This document shows, piece after piece, positions 6,640 to 15,906 of a stretch of DNA of 15,906 nt. The position numbers and the translations under genes are program-made. Numbering within the stretch: position 1 is the first letter of the stretch; each line of letters begins with the position of its first letter. The stretch is taken from positions 1 to 15,906 of the forward strand of contig JAEYZV010000120.1 in NCBI GenBank assembly GCA_023427865.1, written 5' to 3'. Source of the DNA: Acidobacteriota bacterium. Its GTDB lineage: Bacteria; Acidobacteriota; Vicinamibacteria; Vicinamibacterales; Vicinamibacteraceae. The notes beneath the pieces were generated by a model. It saw nothing but the letters and a program-made list of their open reading frames with translations, made no database searches and had not been told where the DNA came from.

Positions 6640-7839
6640 ATGACTTCCGACGTCCTCGTCTTCGACACGACCCTCCGCGACGGAGAGCAGGCCCCCGGTT
6701 TCTCCCTCCGCGTGGCCGAGAAGCTTGCCCTGGCGCGGCGGCTCGAGACGCTCGGCGTGGACATCATCGAGGCCGGCTTCCCCATCGCCTCGCAGGACGA
6801 CGCGGAAGCCGTCAAGCGCATCGCGCACGAGGTCCAGGGACCGACGATCGCCGCGCTCGCGCGCTGCACGCCGGCCGACATCGATTGCGCCGGGCGGGCG
6901 CTGGCCTCCGCACGCAAGGGCCGCATCCACACGTTCATCGCGACCTCCGACCTGCACCTCGAGCGCAAGCTGCGCATCTCGCGCGACAAGTGTCTCGAGA
7001 CGGCGGTCGAGGCGGTGAGGCGTGCGCGGCAGTACACCGACGACGTGCAGTTCTCGGCCGAGGACGCCACGCGAAGCGACCCGGAGTTCCTCAGGAAGGT
7101 GGTCGAGGCCGTGATCGCCGCCGGCGCCACCACCATCAACCTGCCCGACACGGTCGGCTATTGCACGCCCGACGAGATCCAACGGTTCTTCGAGGAGATC
7201 CGCAGGGCGGTCGTCGGCAGCGACGAGGTCGTGTTCAGCACGCACTGCCACGACGCCCTCGGACATGCCGTGGCCACCAGCATCGCGGCGCTCCAGGGCG
7301 GTGCGCGACAGGTGGAGTGCACGATCAACGGCATCGGTGAGCGTGCGGGCAACGCTGCCCTCGAGGAACTGGTGATGATCACCCGGGTGCGGGCCGATCG
7401 CGCGCCCTTCACCACCCGCATCGACACGCGGGAGCTGTTTGCCACGAGCCAGCTGCTCACCGAGCTCACCGGCGAGGCCGTCCAGGCCAACAAGGCCATC
7501 GTCGGGCGCAACGCGTTCGCGCACGAGTCCGGCATCCACCAGGACGGCATGCTCAAGGACCGCCGCACCTACGAAATCATGTCGCCCGACAGTGTCGGCG
7601 TGCCGAAGACCACGCTGGTACTCGGCAAGCACTCGGGCCGACACGCCGTGGCGCAGAAGTGCGAGGCGCTCGGGGTCGCGTGCGGCAAGCGCGAGCTGGA
7701 TCAGGTCTACCGGGCGATGATCGCCCTCGCCGACACGCAGAAGCACGTCTCCGACGAGGAGCTCTCCGCCATCGCCGCGCAGGTGAAGGCCGAGGCCGCG
7801 CACGTCGCGACCCCTGTCGGCTACGGCCACGGCGTGTAG
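6640..7839 (+). CDS. leuA: 2-isopropylmalate synthase, catalytic part only
   Basis: LeuA condenses 2-ketoisovalerate with acetyl-CoA, the first committed step to leucine. The TIM-barrel motifs are intact: FDTTLRDGEQ (Arg13, metal ligand Asp14), THCHD (His202 and His204), GIGERAGN (Asn238) and HESGIHQDG (His295, His300). The protein is 399 residues, while the well-known allosteric enzymes are about 510-520. It stops shortly after the linker subdomain, so the C-terminal leucine-binding regulatory domain is absent. leuB follows after 92 bases, leaving no room for a detached domain. Shorter LeuA proteins exist in other phyla, so this need not be damage. Related homocitrate or citramalate synthases share the fold, but the order with leuB, leuC and leuD and the sequence itself favour isopropylmalate synthase. 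Confidence 0.93.
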   Translation: MTSDVLVFDTTLRDGEQAPGFSLRVAEKLALARRLETLGVDIIEAGFPIASQDDAEAVKRIAHEVQGPTIAALARCTPADIDCAGRALASARKGRIHTFIATSDLHLERKLRISRDKCLETAVEAVRRARQYTDDVQFSAEDATRSDPEFLRKVVEAVIAAGATTINLPDTVGYCTPDEIQRFFEEIRRAVVGSDEVVFSTHCHDALGHAVATSIAALQGGARQVECTINGIGERAGNAALEELVMITRVRADRAPFTTRIDTRELFATSQLLTELTGEAVQANKAIVGRNAFAHESGIHQDGMLKDRRTYEIMSPDSVGVPKTTLVLGKHSGRHAVAQKCEALGVACGKRELDQVYRAMIALADTQKHVSDEELSAIAAQVKAEAAHVATPVGYGHGV

Positions 7840-7931
7840 ATCGGCCCTCGTCCATCGGCCTTTGGCCTTCGGGGCGCCCGCTTCGATGGCCGACGGCCGA
7901 ATGCCGACGGCCGCCCGCGTAGAATCGCACC
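7840..7931. repeat. Repeat-rich leuA-leuB spacer
   Basis: The spacer contains an 11-base direct repeat GCCGACGGCCG at 7889-7899 and 7903-7913 (14-base period). It also holds small inverted repeats: GGCC-TTT-GGCC at 7857-7867, and CCATCG (7852-7857) pairing with CGATGG (7884-7889). It could form RNA structure between leuA and leuB, but I see no classical terminator or attenuator and no leader peptide. Confidence 0.4.
7920..7925 (+). promoter_or_regulatory. Candidate leaderless -10 box of leuB
   Basis: TAGAAT ends 6 bases before the leuB ATG at 7932, nearly the same placement as TATAAT before leuC. No Shine-Dalgarno precedes leuB. A start of transcription at the ATG would give a leaderless message in addition to readthrough from leuA. 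This is a positional inference. Confidence 0.4.
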
Positions 7932-8993
7932 ATGATTCGTTCGCTCGTGCTGCTTCCCGGCGATGGCATCGGTCCCGAGGTGATCGCTGCTGCCGGAGTC
8001 GTGCTCCAGGCGGTGTGCCACCGCTTCTCGCACAAGATCGACACCCGCACACACCTGATCGGTGGTGCCGCCCTGCGTGCGAACCTGCCGGTGTTTCCCG
8101 ACGACACGCGCGCGGCCTGCACGGCAGGCGATCCCGTGCTGCTCGGCGCGGTGGGCGATCCGGCCTTCGACCATCTTCCGCGCGAGCAGAAGATCGAGAC
8201 CGGGCTGCTGGCGCTGCGGTCGTCGATGGGCGTGTACGCGAACCTGCGTCCGGCGCGAGCCTGGGAAGGCCTCGAGGACGCGACGCCGTTCAAGCCGCAG
8301 CGCACCGCGGGGACGGACCTGATCATCGTGCGGGAGCTGCTGGGCGGCCTGTACTTCGGCCAGCCGCGCGGCATCGCTGCCGACGGGCAGTCGGCGCACA
8401 ACACGATGGCCTACACCGTCGGTGAGGTGCAGCGCGTGGCGCACGTCGCCTTCCGTCTCGCGCGCAGGCGCAGCAAGCGGTTGCTCTCGGTGGACAAGGC
8501 CAACGTGCTCGAGACCTCCCAGCTGTGGCGACGCACGGTGACCGCGCTCGCCGCCGAGTACCCCGATGTCGCGCTCGAACACCAGTACGTCGACGCTTTT
8601 GCGATGAACCTGGCCCTGAACCCGACGCGCTACGACGTCGTGCTGACCGAGAACCTGTTCGGCGACATCCTGTCGGACGAAGCAGGCGCCGTGTGCGGGT
8701 CGCTCGGCCTGCTGCCGTCGGCGAGCCTCGGCGACGGCGGTGCCTTGTACGAGCCGGTGCACGGGTCGGCGCCGACGCTGGCCGGACGGGACGTGGCCAA
8801 TCCCGCCGGGGCGATTGGATCGCTGGCGATGGTGTTCCGCCACAGCTGGGACGGCGAGGCCGAGGCGCGGGCCATCGAGTCGGCGCTGGCGCGCACGATT
8901 CGCGAAGGCTACCGCACGGCGGACCTGACGGCGCCCGGTCAGCAGGCGACGTCGTGCTCCCGGTTTGCCCAGCTCGTCGCCGAGCGGCTCTGA
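7932..8993 (+). CDS. leuB: 3-isopropylmalate dehydrogenase
   Basis: LeuB oxidises and decarboxylates 3-isopropylmalate with NAD+ to 2-ketoisocaproate, the last pathway-specific step before transamination. It is 353 residues, normal for the family. Visible features are the N-terminal LPGDGIGPEV, the substrate-binding arginine region LRSSMGVYANLRP, catalytic Lys189 (VDKANVLETS) and metal-binding Asp221, Asp245 and Asp249 (ENLFGDILSDEAG). The nucleotide-binding stretch HGSAPTLAGRDVANPAGAI follows. The beta-decarboxylating dehydrogenase family also includes isocitrate and tartrate dehydrogenases, but position beside leuA makes LeuB clear. The ATG at 7932 begins the conserved first strand, so the start is secure even without a Shine-Dalgarno. 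Confidence 0.97.
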   Translation: MIRSLVLLPGDGIGPEVIAAAGVVLQAVCHRFSHKIDTRTHLIGGAALRANLPVFPDDTRAACTAGDPVLLGAVGDPAFDHLPREQKIETGLLALRSSMGVYANLRPARAWEGLEDATPFKPQRTAGTDLIIVRELLGGLYFGQPRGIAADGQSAHNTMAYTVGEVQRVAHVAFRLARRRSKRLLSVDKANVLETSQLWRRTVTALAAEYPDVALEHQYVDAFAMNLALNPTRYDVVLTENLFGDILSDEAGAVCGSLGLLPSASLGDGGALYEPVHGSAPTLAGRDVANPAGAIGSLAMVFRHSWDGEAEARAIESALARTIREGYRTADLTAPGQQATSCSRFAQLVAERL

Positions 8994-9036
8994 GGCGGCC
9001 CGCCCGGGGCGCGCATGGGACGCCCTTCAGGCCAGG

Positions 9037-9111
9037 CTCGGAGAGCCGGCCCTACCGTCGACTCGGAGAGCCGGCCCGACCGTCGGCTCGGACAGCCGGC
9101 CCTACCGTGAT
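9037..9111. repeat. Three tandem 25-bp REP-like repeats
   Basis: Units at 9037-9061, 9062-9086 and 9087-9111 share CTCGGAGAGCCGGCCC with only a few substitutions. With the preceding GG, the first unit forms a stem-loop (GGCTC, loop GGA, GAGCC). The units abut directly without spacers. They lie between the leuB stop and the amidohydrolase gene and could slow exonuclease, end transcription or be an interspersed genomic element. Confidence 0.85.
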
Positions 9112-9118
9112 CGTTCAC

Positions 9119-9124
9119 GAAAGG
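9119..9124 (+). promoter_or_regulatory. Ribosome binding site of the amidohydrolase gene
   Basis: GAAAGG lies 7 bases before ATG 9132, just after the tandem repeats. It is a moderate match and agrees with the start placed directly at the signal peptide. Confidence 0.55.
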
Positions 9125-9131
9125 CACTCGA

Positions 9132-10034
9132 ATGACGCGCCAGATCGCGACTGCTGCACTTGCCCTGGGGCTGCTCGCCCCGATCGCCTGGACGACCACG
9201 AACGCGCAGCAGGCGCCGCCACGCCGCTTCGTCATCGACTCGCACCAGCACTGGCGGTCGGCGCCCGACTACATCCCGACGCTCGTGAAGGTGTACCGCG
9301 CGCATGACGCGATGGCGTGCGTGCTCACGCCCATCGCCAGCCTCGACGCGGTCATCGCCGCCGCCAGGCAGCATCCCGACGTCGTCATCCCGTACGGGTA
9401 CCTCGACGTCGATCATCCTGACGCGCGCGCACACGTCGAGCGGTTCGCAGCGGCCGGCGTCAAGGGCATCAAGATGCATCGTCCGAAGTACGACTGGGAC
9501 GACTTCGGCTATTTCCCGATCTATGCCCGCATGCAGGAGCTCGGGCTCGTCGCCCTCTTCCACACGGGGATCGTCGCCGGCAACGGCAGCGGCGAGCCGG
9601 AGCAGTCGTCGATGGCGCGCATGCGTCCCTCGTTCCTCCACACGATCGCGCGCTCGTTTCCCACGCTGAAGATCCAGGGCGCGCACCTGGGCAATCCCTG
9701 GTACGACGAAGCGGCAGAAGCGGCGCGCTGGTCGCCGAACCTGTACTTCGACGTCACTGGTTCCACGCTGCAGAAGAAGCAGCACGACCTCACCGTGTTT
9801 CGCCAGTACCTGTGGTGGGACGGGCCGGCCGAGCACAGCCCGGCGTCTGCCGTGTACGCGTTCGAGAAGATCGTGTTCGGCACCGACGAGCCGCCCGCGG
9901 CTCTGCCATCGGTGCTGGCGCGCTACGAGGCGATGCTCGACGCCAACAAGGTGCCGGAAGCCAGCCGCCGCAAGATCTACGGCGAGACGATGGCGCGGTT
10001 GCTGGGAGTGACGCCGCGCACACCAGCCAGGTGA
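9132..10034 (+). CDS. Secreted amidohydrolase-family (TIM-barrel metal hydrolase) protein
   Basis: This is a 300-residue protein with an N-terminal signal peptide: hydrophobic core at about 5-20, likely cleavage after Ala25 (TTTNA before QQAPP). The mature part resembles the amidohydrolase-2 family, which contains decarboxylases such as ACMSD and various lactone or amide hydrolases. Metal-site candidates are the HxH motif His38/His40 (DSHQHW), His144 (LFHTGI), His185 (GAHLGNPW) and Asp252 (FGTDEPP). Lys114 in GIKMHRP lies at the end of a strand where such enzymes often carry an active-site residue. The substrate cannot be read from sequence. Most relatives are cytoplasmic, so export points to a periplasmic or outer-surface substrate. 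It follows leuB after the tandem repeats and has its own ribosome binding site, so a role in leucine synthesis is unlikely. Confidence 0.85.
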   Translation: MTRQIATAALALGLLAPIAWTTTNAQQAPPRRFVIDSHQHWRSAPDYIPTLVKVYRAHDAMACVLTPIASLDAVIAAARQHPDVVIPYGYLDVDHPDARAHVERFAAAGVKGIKMHRPKYDWDDFGYFPIYARMQELGLVALFHTGIVAGNGSGEPEQSSMARMRPSFLHTIARSFPTLKIQGAHLGNPWYDEAAEAARWSPNLYFDVTGSTLQKKQHDLTVFRQYLWWDGPAEHSPASAVYAFEKIVFGTDEPPAALPSVLARYEAMLDANKVPEASRRKIYGETMARLLGVTPRTPAR

Positions 10035-10069
10035 CGGCCGGTTCGGCATCGCCCCTCGGTGGAGACCCC

Positions 10070-10417
10070 ATGACCGCTGACGCAGATGGCGCGCGCGACG
10101 GCAATCGGCAGAAGGTCGTGTTCTGGCATCGCGAGTTGCCGCCGCTGCATGCCGAGGCCATGGCCGAACACGTCCTCGAGGCCAACAGCGTGCGCATACC
10201 CGGCAAGCTCGCGCACCGCGACCAGTTGTGGCGCGAGTGCGAGGCAGACCTGATGGCCCAGACCGACGCGCGACTCCGCGAGGAGATTGCCCGGCTCGGT
10301 GGCCACTACGCGCACGTGCTCGACGAGGTGATCGAGCCGAAGCGGGACGACGCGGCCGGCACGGCGTGGCTGCACGGCCGCTTCGTGTACATGCTCTACC
10401 GGTTGGCCCAGGCGCCG

Positions 10418-10429
<12 letters not shown>
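10070..10429 (+). CDS. Small soluble protein of unknown function
   Basis: This is a 119-residue protein with no signal peptide or membrane segment. I do not recognise a named family. After a charged N-terminus it carries VVFWHRELPPLHAEAMAEH, an acidic helical middle (RDQLWRECEADLMAQT, then a helix around EEIARLGGHYAHVLDE), and a C-terminal aromatic stretch WLHGRFVYMLYRL. The many His, Trp and Glu residues give possible metal or cofactor contacts, but no defined site is seen. The ATG at 10070 has GGTGGAG at 10058-10064, 5 bases upstream; the frame is open further left but overlaps the amidohydrolase in another frame. It follows that gene by 35 bases and may be cotranscribed. Its last 12 bases overlap the end of the convergent SNF2 gene. 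Confidence 0.7.
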
Positions 10430-13684
<3,255 letters not shown>

Positions 13685-13801
13685 GCGCAATCGACGATCG
13701 TGACGCGGGAGCCTGCGCGAAGGCAAGGCCCGTGGGCGAAAGACGCCCCGCTTGCCGAAGTGCCGAGCCGGTCTGGCACAGGCCTTGGATTCCTCCGGGG
13801 C
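13685..13801. promoter_or_regulatory. Divergent promoter region between SNF2 and 3D-domain genes
   Basis: These 117 bases must contain the start signals for the SNF2 gene on the minus strand and the 3D-domain gene on the plus strand. I could not find a convincing -35/-10 pair on either strand. The region is GC-rich throughout and lacks the AT-rich boxes seen before leuC and leuA. Confidence 0.4.
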
Positions 13802-14197
13802 ATGCCTGTCGTGATACCCGGCGCCTTCGTCTCTACACTCGTGCTCTGGTTGGTCGCCCTCGGTGTCGCCCAGCCAGGGGCGCAGTCCAGGAAGGTGTTG
13901 CTGGTCGAGGCCACCGCGTACTGCATCGAGGGCGAGACCGCCTCTGGTGCGCAGACCCGTCGCGGCGTGGTGGCCGCCGACCCGGACGTGATCCCGCTCG
14001 GCAGTCGCATCCGCGTGGACGGGCTGGGCCGGCGGCTGAGTCGCGACTACGATGTGGAGGACACCGGCCGCCTGATCAAGGGCCGCGAGATCGACATCTT
14101 CATGGCCGACTGCGAGGCGGCGAAGGAATTCGGCCGTCAACCGGCGCGCGTGCGAATCCTGCGCGTCGGCGATGGCCAACGCGAGGGGAGCGGCTGA
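13802..14197 (+). CDS. Secreted 3D-domain protein (possible peptidoglycan-active)
   Basis: This is a 131-residue protein with an N-terminal hydrophobic segment (about 8-23, FVSTLVLWLVALGVAQ) followed by PGAQS, likely a signal peptide. The remainder is a 3D domain, named for three conserved aspartates: Asp60 (AADPDVIPLGSRI), Asp87 (VEDTGRLIKG) and Asp98 (REIDIFMAD). The start ATAYC with the later TASGAQTRRGVVA also follows the family pattern. The domain forms the catalytic double-psi barrel in MltA-type lytic transglycosylases and resuscitation-promoting-like proteins, so an action on cell-wall glycan is plausible. The domain is essentially the whole mature protein; no peptidoglycan-binding module is attached. 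ATG 13802 has only a weak ribosome site. The next gene begins 6 bases after the stop, so the two are probably cotranscribed. Confidence 0.87.
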   Translation: MPVVIPGAFVSTLVLWLVALGVAQPGAQSRKVLLVEATAYCIEGETASGAQTRRGVVAADPDVIPLGSRIRVDGLGRRLSRDYDVEDTGRLIKGREIDIFMADCEAAKEFGRQPARVRILRVGDGQREGSG

Positions 14198-14203
14198 ACC
14201 CGC

Positions 14204-15880
14204 ATGAAACTCTCGGTCCTGGCACTGGACTACGACGGCACGATTGCGCGCAACGACCGGCTCGACCCGGCGGTCCGCGAGGCCATCGCGTACGCACGGC
14301 GACGGAAGGTGATCGTGCTCCTCGTGACCGGCCGGATCCTGGACGAGCTGCGTCGAGTGGCGGGGCGCCTCGACTTCGTGGACGGAATCGTCGCCGAGAA
14401 CGGCGCCGTCTTACACATCCCGGCCTCGAATCACACGACGGGGCTGGCGCCGCCATTGCCCAGGACGTTCCTCACGCGGCTCGAAGAGCGAGGGGTGCCG
14501 TTCGCGGCAGGGCAGTGTCTCGTCGATGCCGATGCGGGATCGGCCCACGCGATGCTCGACGTCATCCGCGAGAGCGAGCTGCCGATGGTGCTGTTGTTCA
14601 ACCGCAGCCGGGTGATGGCGCTGCCCCAGGGCGTCAGCAAGGCCACCGGACTCGCGGCCGCGCTCGACGTCGTTCGCGCCTCGGCCCGCAACACGCTTGC
14701 GATTGGCGATGCCGAGAACGACTACGAACTGCTTCGCCTTGCCGAAGTCGGTGTGGCGGTGGAGTGGGGCAGTCGATCGTTGCAGGGCGCCGCGGACCTC
14801 GTGATCCACGGGACCGATCCATCAGCGGTCGGCAGCTTCGTCAAGCAGGCTGCGACCAAGGGTCACCTGCCGCTCCCGGAACGAGCCCGCCGACGCCTCG
14901 TCGTCGGGCGGACCGACGACGGTCGCGAGTTCTCGCTCGGCGTTCGCGGGCGCAACGTGCTGATCACCGGCGAGACCAACTCCGGCAAGTCGTGGATCGC
15001 CGGCCTGCTGTGCGAGCGGCTCATTCTCCATGGCTACAGCCTGTGCGTGATCGATCCCGAGGGCGACTACACGACGCTCGGCGCGCTTCCGGGCACCACG
15101 ATCCTCGGCGGCGACGACCCGCCACCGCCACTGCGCGTGCTGCTGCACGAACTGCGACATCCCGAGCGTCGCGTCGTGATCGATCTTTCGCGCCTCGACC
15201 ACCACGTGAAGCTCGATTACGTCCGTTCGATCCTGCCGGCGCTGAACGTGCTGCGGCGTCGCACGGGCACACCACACAGGATCATCATCGACGAAGGCCA
15301 CTACTTCCTGCACGACGCGATGGAGCGCGGGCTGCTGGACCTGGAGTTCAATGGCTACACGGTGGTGACGTACTGGCCGTCGCAGCTGCCACCGTTGTTT
15401 CTGGAGCGGACGGAGGTCGTCCTCGTCACGCGCGAGTCGAGTGCCGTGGAACTCGAGGCGCTGCGCAAACACTGCCTGCGGTGCCAGCAACTGAGCCCGG
15501 AGGCGTGGAACACGCTGCCTCACCTGCGACTCGATCAGGCGGTGGCGTTGCCGATGACGATGGAAGCGGACGGGCGGCTCCGAGCCTTCACGATCGGCGA
15601 GCGGCTGACGCCGCACGTCCGTCACCGGGAGAAGTACGTCGACGTGCCGGTCGCCGACGACAAGGCGTTCGTGTTCGGATCGGGAGAGGCGGCGATTCGC
15701 GCTCACACGCTCCGCGAGTTCGTCGATGCCTTCGAGCGGCTCGATCCGGAGGAAGCGGCAGCTTACCTGCGCCGAGGCGATGCCTCACGGTGGGTCGACG
15801 ACGTGTTCGGGGATCACACGCTGGCGCGGGAGCTCCGCAGCCATGAACGGCAGCACGCGCCCGGGGAGGGCCCGCGCCCG
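14204..15880 (+). CDS. HAD phosphatase fused to P-loop ATPase, 3' truncated
   Basis: About 559 residues are visible and the frame is open to the contig end. The first part (about 1-225) is a HAD hydrolase of the Cof/sucrose-phosphatase-like type: motif I LDYDGT (Asp9, Asp11), motif II LVTGR, motif III Lys146 and motif IV GDAEND (Asp169, Asp173). The second part (about 235-500) is a P-loop ATPase resembling the HerA/DUF87 group: Walker A GETNSGKS with Lys262, and Walker B RIIIDEGHYF with Asp363-Glu364. The last part (about 500-550, EFVDAFERLDPEEAAAYL and RWVDDVFGDHTLA) looks like a small helical domain. It has no signal peptide, so it is cytoplasmic. Joining a small-molecule phosphatase to a motor-type ATPase is unusual; substrate and partner are unknown. 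The true stop lies beyond the contig; bases after 15880 are adapter. Confidence 0.88.
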
Positions 15881-15906
15881 GTCTCTTATACACAACTGAC
15901 GCTGCC
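15881..15906 (+). other. Illumina Nextera adapter sequence (assembly artefact)
   Basis: The final 26 bases begin GTCTCTTATACACA and end CTGACGCTGCC. They match the Nextera read adapter, which contains the Tn5 mosaic end, at all positions except 15895 (A instead of T). The adapter's first base also matches at 15879. This is sequencing-library DNA left on a contig end, not genomic sequence. The residues it would add to the HAD-ATPase protein are spurious. Confidence 0.93.

Noticed and set aside
7840..7931. Leucine attenuator or leader peptide before leuB
   Set aside because: There is no short open frame rich in leucine codons and no antiterminator/terminator pair with a T tract.
9037..9111. 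CRISPR array
   Set aside because: The units are contiguous with no variable spacers, only three copies are present, and no cas genes occur.
9812..10069. Upstream extension of the 119-residue protein
   Set aside because: It overlaps the conserved C-terminal part of the amidohydrolase in another frame, while ATG 10070 has its own ribosome binding site.
15881..15906. Genuine Tn5-type transposon end
   Set aside because: The match continues past the mosaic end into the Nextera sequencing-primer portion and stops at the contig end, which indicates library adapter, not an insertion.

Overview
The window is about 15.9 kb of GC-rich bacterial DNA with tightly packed genes, mostly metabolic and regulatory. 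High GC, short AT-rich promoter islands, a split leucine cluster with an embedded LysR regulator, and REP-like intergenic repeats together suggest a soil or freshwater acidobacterium (perhaps the Vicinamibacteria). That placement is inference; there is no rRNA or marker gene here to fix it. The last 26 bases match an Illumina Nextera (Tn5) adapter with one mismatch, so the window ends at the end of a draft contig and the final gene is cut by the assembly.

Layout. 1-367: no gene, several perfect hairpins. 368-907: a small secreted protein of unknown function with a strong ribosome binding site. 908-1393: no convincing gene. 1394-3361: a soluble hybrid histidine kinase (REC-PAS-HisKA-HATPase-REC). 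3414-8993: the leucine biosynthesis block, leuC-leuD reading right, a convergent lysR-type regulator reading left, then leuA-leuB reading right from a promoter region shared divergently with lysR. 8994-9131: three tandem 25-bp repeats. 9132-10034: a secreted metal-dependent amidohydrolase. 10070-10429: a small conserved-looking protein of unknown function whose end overlaps the end of the next gene. 10418-13684 (minus): a large SWIM-zinc-finger SNF2-family ATPase. 13802-14197: a secreted 3D-domain protein. 14204 to about 15880: a HAD phosphatase fused to a P-loop ATPase, truncated by the contig end.

How the genes work together. leuA, leuC/leuD and leuB encode all the committed steps from 2-ketoisovalerate to 2-ketoisocaproate. 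LeuA lacks the usual C-terminal leucine-binding regulatory domain, so control may rest more on transcription. The lysR-leuA intergenic region holds an AT-rich dyad (arms TTATAAT and ATTATAA), and the same 9-mer, GTTATAATC, sits directly before leuC. One regulator could therefore control both transcription units. leuC and leuB have a -10-like hexamer 6-7 bases before the start codon and no usable Shine-Dalgarno, as expected for leaderless transcripts. The right-hand third is less understood: the 3D-domain protein and the HAD-ATPase fusion look like an operon divergent from the SNF2 gene, and the fusion is the most unusual protein of the window.
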